A model generated the notes under the pieces. It worked only from the letters and a program-made list of their open reading frames with translations, had not been told where the DNA came from and did not search any database. A stretch of 64,000 bases of DNA from Heliocidaris erythrogramma (taxonomy: Eukaryota > Echinodermata > Echinoidea > Camarodonta > Echinometridae), in NCBI GenBank assembly GCA_025617745.1, contig CM046870.1, positions 21,285,501-21,349,500 on the forward strand, read 5' to 3'. Position 1 is the first letter of the stretch. Each line of letters opens with the position of its first letter. The position numbers and the translations under genes are program-made. Below are positions 34,291-45,805 of this stretch, in pieces.

Positions 34291-34396
34291 AATTTTTTCT
34301 GACTTGTGTTTTTCATCACAGATCGAGCATACGATCTTTAACACTGGGAGTAATATGCCGAAAGATTTGTTTACAAATTAAAAAATGATTTTAGAT

Positions 34397-34904
34397 ATTT
34401 CTATATAACAATCAAACTAAACACAAAATCAATGAAAGTGTCTTTTAATGGAATGGTGCATCCCAGAGAAAATAATTGTTTGCAAAAGAAAAAAAAAATT
34501 GTTTACAAAAGACGGTACATCTGGTGGCTTAGTCTTTTCACACAAAATGTAACAAAATCACCCTTTTCAACCAGAAAATTAAAGATTGAAGCACTTTCTA
34601 GCTGTTCCATTATGAATGTTATTGTATAACAAATTCCTTTGTTCAGACAAAACAGTATTTGAGCTTTTAAAAACCTCTTTCAACAAGCAAAAGATACGAC
34701 TGCGTCTTCAATATGCCTCCGCTTGTATTCAGATAATTCCTGATCACCTACAGGTATAATATAGTTGATGCGCATTCATCAAATGGTTATTGCGAAATTG
34801 TGATTTAAAACACTAAAATCATATATTACTAATTGACCTCCTGACTATAAAGCAATATAATCTGTTGTTCTTGAGATATTGTGGAAATGTAGCCAAAAAC
34901 TGTA
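34397..34904. other. AT-rich spacer
   Basis: No gene or repeat recognised. Confidence 0.5.
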
Positions 34905-35580
34905 TAAATATCATGTAAATTGGCCGCTGAGACCTGCAACCTGTAATCTTTGACCTACTTACCGCAAAATCTAATCAGTTCATCTTTCTATGGGGATACA
35001 TACTTGTACCAAGTTTGAAGTTCTCACCTCAGATAGTTCTTGAGATATCGCGGTACCGGTGCTAAAAACCAATAATTCCATGTAATTTCAAGTAAATTGA
35101 CCTCTGACCTCTGAACTTTGACCTACCTACCCCAAAATATAATCAGTTCCTCTTTCTATGGGGATACATACTGGTACCAAGTTTGAAGTTCTTACCTCAA
35201 ACAGTTCTTCAAAAATCGCAGTAACGGTGCTAAAAACCAAGAATTTCATGTAATTTCGAGTAAATTGACCTCTGTGACCTCTGACCTTTGACCTCCTTAC
35301 CCCAAAATACAATCAGTTCCTCTTTCTATGGGGATACATACTGGTACCAAGTTTGAAGTTCTTACCTCAAACAGTTCTTCAAAAATCGTGGTAACGGTGC
35401 TAAAAACCAGTAATTTCATATAATTTCATGTAAATTGACCTCTGACCTTTGACCTACTTACCCCAAAATCTAATCAGATCATCTACGTATGGGGATACAT
35501 ACTAGTACCAAGTTTGAGGTTCCTACCTCAAATGATTCTTCAGATATCGCGGTAACGAGAAGTGGGACGGACGGACGGAC
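34905..35580. repeat. Tandem array, four units of about 170 bp, with TGACCT half-site clusters
   Basis: Units start near 34,916, 35,092, 35,260 and 35,430. Each has a GTAAATTG-GACCTCTGACC start, CTATGGGGATACATAC, a TACCAAGTTTGA stretch and CGGTAACGG. Units 3 and 4 contain TGACCTCTGACCTTTGACCT (35275-35294 and 35436-35455). The array ends in GGACGGACGGAC. Related half-units occur at 40,505-40,860 and about 41,555. Confidence 0.85.
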
Positions 35581-35594
35581 AACCCGAAAACATA

Positions 35595-35630
35595 ATGCCT
35601 CCGGCACCCACCTTCGGTGGGCGGAGGCAT
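35595..35630. repeat. GC-rich hairpin at the array end
   Basis: ATGCCTCCGGCACCCACC pairs with GGTGGGCGGAGGCAT around a short CTTC loop. It directly follows the GGAC repeat and looks like part of the same dispersed element. Confidence 0.8.
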
Positions 35631-35639
35631 AAAAATGCC

Positions 35640-35905
35640 CGCTTGGTCTCATCCCACTTGGTCGAATTCCATTTTGTCTACAACCAGTTGTCTAATAACT
35701 AATTTGTCTAATTGCCACTTCGCCTATAATTCACCATTTTGTCTTATTCCATTTCGTCTAATGTCTATTTCATCAAATGTCCACTTGGTCTAAATTCCTG
35801 TAACAGTCGGAAATAGGCCAAACATTCATTTGAAAATTAGACGAAAATGCAATTAGACAATTTGGCTATCATATAGACTAATTGGCAAATAGACCAAGCG
35901 GTCAT
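35640..35905. repeat. Foldback with TTGTCTAAT-type short repeats
   Basis: The left side repeats phrases like CCATTTTGTCTAAT and CCACTTGGTCTA about every 15-17 bp. The right side carries the complement (AATTAGACAATTTGG, AATAGACCAAGCGG), so the element can fold back. Confidence 0.75.
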
Positions 35906-37005
35906 ATTCGGCTACTGTGGAACGATGTGTCTTGTTTAAAAGTTTAACATCTGTCGCCAACTCTGATGCATGCTGACTCCTATATATCCCCTTGAACTTT
36001 GTTTGCGAGTGTATAAAAAGCATAACTACTTTTATACCATTCATGGAAGTCATGTACAACATAGAAAATATTCATGAAGCTGCTATAGAGCTGTATAGAA
36101 CCCTTCATACAGATTGCTCTAGGTTGTTTTATCCATCGACTTCACTTATTCCAGCTCATCTGCATTGAAAAGAAAACAAATGAAAAACAAAGACTAAACA
36201 AGATAAGCAGAAATAAAAACCTATAACTAAATTAAAAATTTTATGCCTATATATTTTTCTTTTAAAGTTGGGTTTCAAAATAGTCTTGGTAAGATGGAAT
36301 AATATCAGTTATATTGGTCATTTTTCAAATACTATAAAAACAAGCAGAGTGGTCGCTACACTAATTTTTAGTTTGAATCTTTGTAAAAATCTGTATTTTG
36401 CCGTTAAGGCTGCTCTGGTACCTGCTACTGACACTGATAAAATTTCCCCTAAAATAGGCCTTGTACATGTAGATGTTCATTCCATAGATTTAGCTAGACA
36501 AGGACAAATAACTATAAAGATATTATCCTGAAATTTTCCTCCCAGCCATGTCTATAAAGTAGTTTTATAATGAAAAATACATTTTGTGAATCACCAATAA
36601 TATACCCCAGCTTTAATCATTAGTAATGATTAAGATAATAATGGTCAGGTCACTCCTTTTTAAGCACCTAGGTCCATCACATATGATGCTGATGGCACTT
36701 CCAAAAATATATAATTAAAAATACATTAGAAAGTTTACCACTAAATTGCAATATGAATTGTAATAGAATCAATCCAATAACACCAGGAATAGATCACATT
36801 ACTTGTTCCCTATGCTTATGGTACTAAACAGAAGTTATATGGCCTGTTATTATATTACAGTCCACTCTATGAGGTAATTGCCTTAATCCCAAGCTCCCTA
36901 ATATAATGAGAGTATCTGTCTGTATGATGCCATTGTCAGACAAGAATACCTTGTCTGAGAACTTGTTTAACACATAATTTCTATACCTTAAATTGTGGTT
37001 CACAG
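35906..37005. other. AT-rich stretch with one unidentified open frame
   Basis: 36,268-36,531 is open on the plus strand for 87 codons from a TTG (KAALVPATDTDKISPKIG, VHVDVHSIDLARQGQ). It has no ATG near its start and no recognised domain. Nothing else is seen. Confidence 0.3.
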
Positions 37006-37011
37006 TTTATT
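37006..37011 (-). promoter_or_regulatory. Candidate polyadenylation signal of the minus-strand exon chain
   Basis: AATAAA on the minus strand lies 20 bp beyond the stop at 37031, at the end of the candidate terminal exon. Confidence 0.35.
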
Positions 37012-37326
37012 AGAACCTTTTAATCATTAGTTAGTGCCTATGTATTCTTACTAAATCCCTATAACCATTAAGCTCTTCAAATTTGTTTTTAAAGAGCACA
37101 AAAGATGAACTATCGTTTGAAAATGAGTTATACTGTACACCATTCTTGTTTTGTTCACTTGTATTTGTGCATCTACATTTCTTGTGTCTTCTCAGAGCAA
37201 AAGTTGCCAAACAATAATGTTTGAATTTGTTGAAACACCTGAACAAAACATATAGCACATATTTAGCAGCATGGGAAGAAAGTACGTAATTTAACTTGCT
37301 CTACGGGTATCCCTGGTTACACATAC

Positions 37327-37384
37327 CAATGAGACGAGGGACTGAACTGCTTCTGGAACAAGAACCTCACTTATGTATCTCGAA
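37327..37384 (-). other. Candidate exon
   Basis: 58 nt between ATCCATGCAG and GTATGT. The only open frame reads SRYISEVLVPEAVQSLVSL, in phase with the exon at 39488-39407 and with 37238 onward (VFQQIQTLLFGNF). Family not recognised. Confidence 0.35.
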
Positions 37385-37635
37385 CTGCATGGATTGATAT
37401 ACAGGTAAAAGTTGGGAGATGATGTTTTAGCATGATCATAGAGGAATGCTTAGAAATGTGCCTCTGCCTCTGGCTGCATATATTTTATTTTTTTAATAAG
37501 TGTGCTTGTTCACTACGTTGAGATCTTATGAGTACTTGAATTCTGAAGACATATCAGTTACCTTCACTGCATGTTATGGTACATTTTATTTTTGAACAAG
37601 ATTGCACAAGAAATAAATGCAGAAAAATTCTTTTA

Positions 37636-38705
37636 AGCCGGTGTAGCGGCAGATACGGGGATCGGCAGATACCGTTCTAAAAACGGCCAAGAACACTATC
37701 TGCCGGCGGATCATGTTCCAACCCCGGCAGATACCGTACCAAGACATACATGTAGCAACAAATAATGTATGCAAACTGGATTCCAAGTATTGTAGTTCAT
37801 TCATTAATAACAGGTTAATGGAATGGTTCCGAGCTAGAACGATATCTGCCGGTGTAGCGGCAGATACGGGGATCGGCAGATACCGTTCTAAAATCGGCCA
37901 ACAACACTATCTGCCGGCGGATCATGTTCCAACCCCGGCAGATACCGTACCTAGACATAGCAACAAATAATGTATGCAAACTGGATTCCAAGTTTTGTAG
38001 TTCATTCATTAATAACAGGTTAATGGAATACCTCGTTACTAGGTCCCCAGGAAAGAAACATCCATAAATTTGAATCACTTAAACAGGTCTTTTATTTAGG
38101 CATGAGAGTGTCTCGTACAAATCTGCCAATATACAATACACCTTATCCGGTGTAGCGGCACATACGGTTCTCCGGCAGATACCGTATCCGCCGGCAGATA
38201 TCGTTCTACTTCGGAACCATATCTGCCGGATAAGTGGCAGATTTGTATGAGACACTCTCGTTCCTAAGTAATAGACCTGTCTAAGTGATTCAAATTTATG
38301 GATGTTTCTTTCCTGGGAACCTAGTAACGAGGTATTCCATTAATGATTGAACTACAATACTTGGAATCCAGTTTGCATACATTATTTGTTGCTATGTCTA
38401 GGTACGGTATCTGCCAGGGTTGGAACATGATCCGCCTGAAGATAGTGTTCTTGGTCGTTTTTAGAACGGTATCTGCCGATCCCCGTATCTGCCGCTACAC
38501 CGGCAGATATGGTTCCGAGCTAGAACGATATCTGCCGGTGTAGCGGCAGATACCGTTCTAAAATCGGCCAAGAACACTATCTGCCGGCGGATCATGTTCC
38601 AACCCCAGCAGATACCGTACCTAGACATAGCAACAAATAATGTATGCACACTGGATTCCAAGTATTGTAGTTCATTCATTAATAACAGGTTAATGGAATA
38701 CCTCG
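37636..38705. repeat. Array of TATCTGCCG-family units
   Basis: Four units of about 180-210 bp, at about 37,640, 37,850, 38,335-38,520 (inverted) and 38,530. Each couples CGGCAGATA-rich palindromes (GCGGCAGATAC, CGATCGGCAGATACCG-like) to a conserved body with GGATTCCAAGTATTGTAG. Between the second and third lies a full smaller element (38,150-38,265). Open frames on either strand are products of the repeat. Confidence 0.85.
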
Positions 38706-38712
38706 TTACTAG

Positions 38713-38927
38713 CAGGGGCGTATCCAGGATTTCCCAATGGGGGGGGGGGGGGGCGCCAGGCATTATTGATCGCCGTCTAAGGGGAGGGGCCTCCCCTTTG
38801 GAAATTTTGCTTCTGAAGAAGGTCTGAGATGCAAAATAATCCTATATGTGACCAATTTTGAAGCCTATTTAATGAACAACTTTTTTTTTTTGCTAGTTTT
38901 TTGCGCCACCCACTGGATACGCCACTG
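38713..38927. mobile_element. hAT-like MITE inserted in the 38-kb repeat
   Basis: It runs from CAGGGGCGTATCCAGG to CTGGATACGCCACTG. ACTAG is duplicated on both sides (38708-38712 and 38928-38932). The empty site is preserved in the sister unit near 38,031-38,045. A G15 tract lies near the left end. Confidence 0.8.
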
Positions 38928-38994
38928 ACTAGGTCCCCAGGAAAGAAACATCCATAAATTTGAATTACTTAGTAAACAGGTCTATTAGGCGCGA

Positions 38995-39195
38995 GAGTGT
39001 CTCGTACAAATCTGCCAATATACAATACACCTTATCTGCAGCGCCGTGGAACCAAATCTGCAAACGTAAAACCCGGCAGATATGGTTCCGAGGTAGAACG
39101 ATATCTGCCGGAGAACCGTATGTGCCGCTACACCGGCGGATACGGTATCTGCCGGAGAACCGTATGTGCCGCTACACCGGCAGATACCAGCATTC
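38995..39195. repeat. TATCTGCCG-family unit with terminal doubling
   Basis: An inverted match to 27,680-27,890 and 38,150-38,265. The 50-bp GGAGAACCGTATGTGCCGCT segment occurs twice in tandem (about 39,110 and 39,154). Confidence 0.8.
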
Positions 39196-39406
39196 TGTAC
39201 TAAGCCTAAAAAATATGATCATAAGAGAGAAATACTTGCATATTAGAAAGAGGATAGCATTTATTTCTTTGGAGATGTGTACAAAATAATTCACACCTCT
39301 ACGAAAACAAATAAGAAGAAAACCATTAAATGATATTCCTGACCTTGTAATACCAAGGGGCATAAATATCCTCCTAAAAACATGGATTGTGGATTCTAAT
39401 ACTTAC

Positions 39407-39488
39407 TGTGGTATTTGCCATGCAGACAGTTGTTGCAGTAACTTCTTTGGAACATTGAGTCTTTTGGGGGGGGAGCCTGAACAAGTTC
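39407..39488 (-). other. Candidate exon
   Basis: Strong acceptor (CTCTCATATCCATTGTAG) and donor (GTAAGT). All three frames are open. The frame reading PPKRLNVPKKLLQQLSAWQI joins in phase to the exon at 37384-37327. Confidence 0.35.
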
Positions 39489-41186
39489 CTACAATGGATA
39501 TGAGAGATGTGATAATTCGTACAAAGAAATGAATACTGTTTACATAATGACAAGTGTTAGATAATGAGTACGATAATAAGAGAATTAGAATATGCACATG
39601 TATGTACACTGAAATGGAATTGATTTGGTCTTTCAGCAAAGCTTTATAAGTCTAATTTAAAAAGGTACACTTGGTGTAGTTCAAAAGGGAAATATTTACC
39701 TCTGCCATACAATTATAGGGTTAGAAAGAAAGCGAGATATGGAAATTTTCTTTTTAATTATGAGCCTCAAATTACATCAATTTAATACCAGTTTTTTAAC
39801 CCAGGCCATGGAATACATATAACTTGCACAAAAATTTTGTACAATGAGATAAGAGAAAGGACAGAAAAAATGGTTTCATACAGGTGAACACGGTTAATTA
39901 TTTATTAAAATTATTATATAACACATTTGTAAAGGTTCCAATTTTATTGAATGTTTACAAAATCAGAAATTTGAATATTCATAGCTTTGTTGGTCTTTGA
40001 TACATTTCTCAAACCTTCACTGATATTTTTATTTTATTGTTTTTTGCTTTTTCTAAAATCAATTAAATTCCAGGGTGATTTTCCCTTTAACTTCTATAGG
40101 ACTTTATTTTAGAGTATCCTCTAAATCACATTTAACCCCTGACAAGTTGCAAAGTACAGCTTACCCCAACTTGTGTTCTTCATGAAGAAGATACTTCTGT
40201 TGTATTCTTTTCACTAGTTCATGCTCGACCTTTTGATATGAAAGTGAACAATAAGGTTGTTGATATCAAATTCTGAAGTGGTGAAACTCCTTGATTTAAC
40301 CTTTTAACAAATTCACCAGCGTATTTTGTACAAATGTGCTGGAGACACAAGATAAATAGCATGAAAGATAAGATAAAAAAACAAGTGGAATACCTCTGGC
40401 AGTCTCGCCTGCATTACATGATTTAATTTAGCAGCAGTGCTGACTTTGAAAACAACTAAGATGAATAATTTTTCCAATAAAAAATTCATTTGATGATAAA
40501 ATACAAGTTCATTGACCTCAAATGACCTTTGACCTTTGCCTAGTGACATGAAATTTCATTCACCTATTTGCCAATTCTTGATAACGATATAATGAAGTTT
40601 TATGCGATAGGGATTTATACTTTCAATATTACCTTGAAAACTCAAGATCATAACTTGGTTAAGTTTTTGATGTTGATACCACAATGTGGTCAAAGTTCGT
40701 TGACCCAAAATGACCTTTGAATTGATTACCCATATGTCCAAGTTTCATGAAGTAGATCCATACTAACTTTCAAATTTATGATCACATTTCAAAAAGTTAA
40801 CCTTGGTTAAGATTTCAATGTTGATACCACAACATGGTCAAAGTTCTTTGAACGTCGATCATGTGAAAAAGAAATCAAAGGTCTTAAATACACAAATGGA
40901 AGTATTAGGGAGCAATTTAGAAAAACAATATTTTTTATTCCAATGTATGCAAAACGTCCATTTCTGTAAAAAATTTTGTGTGACAACATGCGACTACATG
41001 TTTCGTAAATTAGTAATGAACACGATTTGCAGCAGCAACAGATTTTCTTCAGAACAGTCAGAATAGGTTCAACTGATACATGTACATGTTTGTAGGAATA
41101 TAAAAGTAAATATATGAACTGGAATGTACATGCAAATCTTGATTTTGTACAAGATCAGGTGTGTGACGTTTCGTGATGCGTCTTAC
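39489..41186. other. Non-coding stretch with a dispersed tandem repeat
   Basis: 40,505-40,860 holds two units of about 180 bp beginning GACCTCAAATGACCTTTGAC-like and containing GTTGATACCACAA-TGGTCAAAGTTC. They are related to the array at 34,905. The rest is AT-rich without a gene signal. Confidence 0.5.
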
Positions 41187-41262
41187 CTCGTCCGGCACAT
41201 TGCTATGCCCCATGATTGAACGCCATTTCACACCATGTAGCAGATCATGCAGCCAGACAGAC
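41187..41262 (-). other. Candidate downstream exon of the same chain
   Basis: Flanked by ATTACAG and GTAAGA. The fully open frame reads SVWLHDLLHGVKWRSIMGHS then NVPDE. The frame inherited from the previous exon instead stops after 11 codons (at 41,228). Either the chain ends here or a third frame break exists. Confidence 0.4.
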
Positions 41263-43698
41263 CTGTAATATGAAATATGAAATAATATTTGTTAGAAAGG
41301 CTATCATATTAAATAATGCTATCCATATTTCCCAGTTATCAATAATGTTTTTGTTGTAGTCGCAATGTTCTAAATATAAAAATGGAAAGTTACAGTCTAA
41401 GTTTGGTAATACCTTGTGCCACCACTGCATAAGAGGGGTATGACTATTCCAAACTAAATGAAGTCTCGACTACGTGCAGTCAAAAGTTATGCCTCTGCCA
41501 TTATCACTTAAGAAATATATTACACACCTAACATGTAAACTTTTAAAATAATGACCTCTGTGACCGTTGACCTTTGACTCCCACATCATATCAGATCATT
41601 GTCACTCCCATATGCATATACACAGCCAAGTTTAAAGCTGGTCCCTTGAATGGTCTTTAGTTGACAAGAACATTATACTATCAGACCAGTTAAGAACCAC
41701 TTAATGCACATCGCGTGCGATCACCTTTCGAAGGTGTGAGAAGATAGCAGGAAGCTGTATCAAATGGAAACATTTCAAGAAATTTGATTAAGTTAGATGA
41801 AAAAAAAACATTCCAATTGATTTACGTTAAAAATAATATTAATATTGCCTCTCTAAGACTCTAACACAATTTCATACTGTATGGTACAACAATAATTCAT
41901 GTTGTGTAAACAATAAAAGAAAAAAGATCCATAGATCAGGTAATGAAAATATCTACACCTATGGTGGGTAATTATGGTATTCTTTATTCAGAATAATTGG
42001 AAAATGTAATATAATTTTTTTGAAGGCAAACAAATTTCCCATTTTCAATTTGTAATGCCCATTAACATGGAGATGAATGTACAGGTCAGGCCCCAGTTAA
42101 AAACTCTGGCTTATTTCATTTATATTTTTCTTCATTTTATCATACATTCTGATCTGACATTTTAGTTGTTTCTAGTAGGCTAACTTTTGATCTGATTTTG
42201 ATTTGTGCTATTGACTTACACTTTTACTACATGAACCTGTCAGCTCTATTACTTTGTATCTGCCTTATTCTAAATTTGTGGAATTTAATGTCATAAAAAG
42301 TAGTCCGTGTTGGATTAGACATGGATTAAACTCCAATGCCGTAAGTACTAGACCAAAGAGGCGGGTTAGCAGCAAGGCGTAGTAGAGGGTCATTGAGTCA
42401 ATTAAATCATTATTATTCTCTCATCCAATGTCTTTCACTGCATATTATTTTAAAAAGACAGTTGCAAAGGTTGTTTGTATTTGTCCAAAATAGAAAAAAG
42501 CAATAGATTAAGAGTGGCCAATGAATTTATTGTTGTTTACGCAAATGTTTGACGGCAATCCTCTGTCTACGTCAGAAGTTTACAATGTGGTATCAAATTT
42601 GAAGATGCAGAGAGCGCATTCTCAGACAGATGTGGTTGCTATACATGTATGATAACTGCCTGAGCATGCGCACCTTTCACAAAAACAACGAAAGGCCTGG
42701 TAACATGTGCTTAGTGATAACCAAATGAGCAGTGCTAAGTCATTTATAACTTGGGAATTTTTGTTTTTCAGAAAAGTTATTCATGTGAGAACATTATTAT
42801 AAGGCAAATTGAAATTTTTAGCCTACGTATATCTAGTCGTAGCAATGTTGCAATTTAGTAACTAGCAAGATTTGGCATCAAGGGTATATCTGCTGATAAC
42901 TAATATGTTATGGAATAGTTATAGCGAATAACTCCAAAGATTAACACATGTTAATGAAAAAAAATCCCTTGCATAATGAAGATGTCAAATTCTTCTTAAA
43001 AGGAGACGACTAATATTATATTTAACTGCTCTTTCCAACTTTCGTCAAGCTTTGGAGATGTTACATGTTCTATGGGAAAGGAATCTCCTACAAATTGAAA
43101 AGGACAAAACCAATAGGGAATAGGTAAGGAAATTCAAGATAAAATCGAAGCAACTTGCATCCACAAGTTCACTCTGGAATTTAATTAGTTCTTAAAAATG
43201 CAGAAAAATATATGAAAAATATAAGTGAAGGTTTTAAGAAAATCTACCAAAGAATAACAAAGTTTAGAATTCTTAACATTTTGATTTTGTGACATTACTT
43301 GTGAGCTGCTCTCCCACGAGTTGTTTATAAATTCCATCACTTTATCCTTTTTCATGGTTCTTAATAGAGGAATAGATATACATGTACATGTATTTCATAG
43401 AGGCATAAATATGATAGTTTTGATGATATATCAACAGCATCGGGAAAATAATTAATATTATTCTGAAATATGGACAATTTAGGAAATTTAATCTACACAA
43501 CATGTGAGAAAAGTTCGCATAAAGCATTCAAAGTATCAAAACTTTCATAACTTCATTTTTTTTCAGATGATTTTCATCAAACCTTCACTCATATCAAATT
43601 TAATTCCAGGGTGAACTTCCGCTCTAAATGTTGAATAAGATTACACACCCCATTTCAGTTAAGAAAATTATAACAAATAAAATGTACATGTTTCTTAC
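41263..43698 (-). other. Intron-like AT-rich stretch
   Basis: Lies between candidate exons of the minus-strand chain. Apart from a TGACCT cluster near 41,555, I see nothing. Confidence 0.4.
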
Positions 43699-43828
43699 CT
43701 TTGGTGTACCCAACCAAATATATGGCTGGGTCTGACAGGACTGGGTCTGTCACACGGACCTTGCCGTCATCGATGTGGTACCAACCTTCTTGGTTCATAA
43801 CTAGGCAAGTATAATAGCCACTCCATAT
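43699..43828 (-). pseudogene. USP-like exon, catalytic His box with Tyr
   Basis: Using the acceptor GCATAG it reads IWSGYYTCLVMNQEGWYHID, then DGKVRVTDPVLSDPAIYLVG and YTK before AAAG/GTAAGA. The family pattern is SGHYTA...WYxxDDxxV. Here the catalytic His position is Tyr. The Asp of the triad region is present. Confidence 0.7.
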
Positions 43829-44533
43829 CTATGCAGCTGTTAAGCGTGAAATATGATTAAGGGCAAAAAAGTATCATTAAACAGATGTGTACATCATTTC
43901 TGACCCCAGAAACCAAGTTCTACACCATATCCTACTAGACATAATAAAGATAACAGTACCAAAACCAGATGAAATACATGAAAAATGCAAAATTTGTCCA
44001 AATTCAAAGTTCATTGACCGGTAATGTTTCATCTTAACATGGACACCTTCAAATAACATCATACTACATGTGGGTAACTATCTTATCAAACACTGTTGTA
44101 ATTACATCAGCCTCCTGATAGACTGTATCTTGGTTGGAGTTATGGTTTGACTTCAATAATTTGCGTTTTCCCAATAGAATTATGTACATGTAGTCTTCAA
44201 AGTTATGCATCAGTGAATGAAGAATTTGCTCAACATCTTTCAGTTGAGTTTGAGTCTTCACCGAAAAAAAAGCTAATTAATCTAACATTAACAGCATTAC
44301 AACCAAGGTAACATGAACAACTTTGTTTTCAATAATGTAAGAAAGATATATCTTGTCTAAAATAATGTGTAGCATGTCCCGTCTTCAAAGTAATCTTCAG
44401 AACTATAAACAGATGCCCCACCTGATCTCTTACATTGAGTTTAAGACAGCCAACAACCGAAGGACTGTGCATATTTTGTTGTTATGATCAATTGGTTTCA
44501 AATTTCTGTACAATTGGGTACATTGTAACTTAC

Positions 44534-44745
44534 AACCAAACTGTTTAATCTATATTCAACCAGAACGCCATTCGATGCCAGGACATCAAGAATGTGGTGC
44601 ACCTCAAGGTGGTTGGCATTCTTTGGTAGGTCTTCATCATGCCACAACAACCTGCTCCTCCTGCCATCGATTAATTGCAATCCAGAGCATATCTGGTGCA
44701 TTTAGAATATGTGGTGATGCCAATTTCTGTGACTGGAAATGTCCA
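44534..44745 (-). pseudogene. USP-like exon, palm strand to pre-His-box region
   Basis: Acceptor AAATACAG. The first frame reads GHFQSQKLASPHILNAPDM then LWIAINRWQEEQ and hits TGA. The adjacent frame continues WHDEDLPKNANHLEVHHILD to VEYRLNSLV before the GTAAGT donor, in phase with the next exon. A second frame break therefore lies near 44,640-44,655. Confidence 0.65.
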
Positions 44746-45154
44746 CTGTATTTAAAAGAAAGAGATAAAAGTCTTATCTTTTTTCAATGCTTTATCTTTT
44801 CAATTCAAAATGTAATAGGAACAAAGGATCCTTTTATTTACAATAAATGTATAAGATTCTTCTAAATTAAAAAAAACAACATATTTAGAAATCTTCAAAA
44901 AGTTACATAAACAGACTGGTGATGTACTCACACTCGCCTAACTCTAGACCAGATTAAAAGGCGCCAACAGTGGCAAAATATGAGTGAATCTGTTTTGAGC
45001 CAACAATGGTGAGAATGCAGTCTGCATACATTATGTTATTTTAGACAGGGCCAGAAATATGAATTTCTACTCAAATTAATTGCCGTATTCTAAAAGAAAT
45101 TGAGACATTTTTGTTGACATATATTTATATTCATCCTAATACATAAGTTTCATC

Positions 45155-45404
45155 ACAAATAATAATTATAATAATAATTCTTATTTACCCAGGGTAGCCA
45201 CTTCAGCTCTTATGAACTGTTCTCACAGCGGGCCCTGCATAACATAAAGTTATTATTACCCTTCTTCATTCTAAAAAGTTTAGCACCTGACTAGAAGGCA
45301 GAAGGTCCCATTTAAAAAAAAAAACCTTTGGTATGACTCGGTCGGGGATCGAACCCACGAACTCCCGTTCATGAGGCGGGTGCTCTACCACTGAGCCACC
45401 ATGG
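45155..45404 (-). repeat. tRNA-derived SINE
   Basis: On the minus strand a tRNA-Met-like head has the A box GTGGCTCAGTGGTAGAGC, loop CTCATGA with anticodon CAT, and B box GGTTCGATCCC. A unique body and an ATT-repeat tail (45,155-45,185) follow. The acceptor ends do not pair, so it is a SINE head and not a tRNA gene. Confidence 0.8.
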
Positions 45405-45630
45405 AAATTTGTGTTATTGAACAGGACCACTCAATGATTAAAATATCTTCCTTACATTTCCTATTGGAATATGTACAATTCCTTATGATATGTCAAAATG
45501 GCAGCCCCCAGGTACTACTGGGAGATGATAAACTTTGCCAACATTATCTGCATACTTCTTTCTGGAATAGTTCTCTTACTTCTCATTGAAATATTGTACT
45601 CAAGGTTGGACTTCCATTTAATTCACTCAC

Positions 45631-45805
45631 CACTTGTCACATGTATACACAACTGAAGTCGGTAGTGCCGACAAACATCTCCCAGGAATCCTGCATAGTT
45701 TTGCCCTTGCCCTGCACAGGCACAACCGAATATTGCATTGCACCTCCTTCGTGCGTCTGGCCACATTCAGTACAAGTTAAGTTTTTGCCGACAACATGAC
45801 ACCAT
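45631..45805 (-). pseudogene. USP-like exon, zinc-finger region
   Basis: After acceptor TTTATCTTTCAG it reads WCHVVGKNLTCTECGQTHEGG, the first CxxC pair, then KTMQDSWEMFVGTTDF. In that frame a TGA follows near the end. One base of shift gives VYTCDK, whose split last codon joins the next exon to form the second CxxC. The donor is GTGAGT. The single-base shift is the first break. Confidence 0.65.

Larger units (their letters stand above)
33458..34384. repeat. Composite of three tRNA-like units: two tandem, one inverted
   Basis: Units at 33,457-33,745 and 33,746-34,034 are 289-bp direct repeats, nearly identical. A partial third unit (34,035-34,101) runs into an inverted copy (34,102-34,384). 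The whole structure is flanked by the 12-bp direct repeat ATGATTTTAGAT (33446-33457 and 34385-34396), so it appears to have inserted as one piece. Confidence 0.9.

Noticed and set aside
33458..34384. CRISPR-like repeat array
   Set aside because: Only two direct units of 289 bp with tRNA-like features and no short repeat-spacer pattern. The genome is eukaryotic.
44064..44261. 65-codon minus-strand frame
   Set aside because: Lies between USP-like exons but lacks a usable acceptor at its left edge and any family motif.
45340..45404. Genuine tRNA-Met gene
   Set aside because: The A box, B box and CAT anticodon loop are present, but the acceptor ends do not pair and a SINE body with an ATT tail follows.
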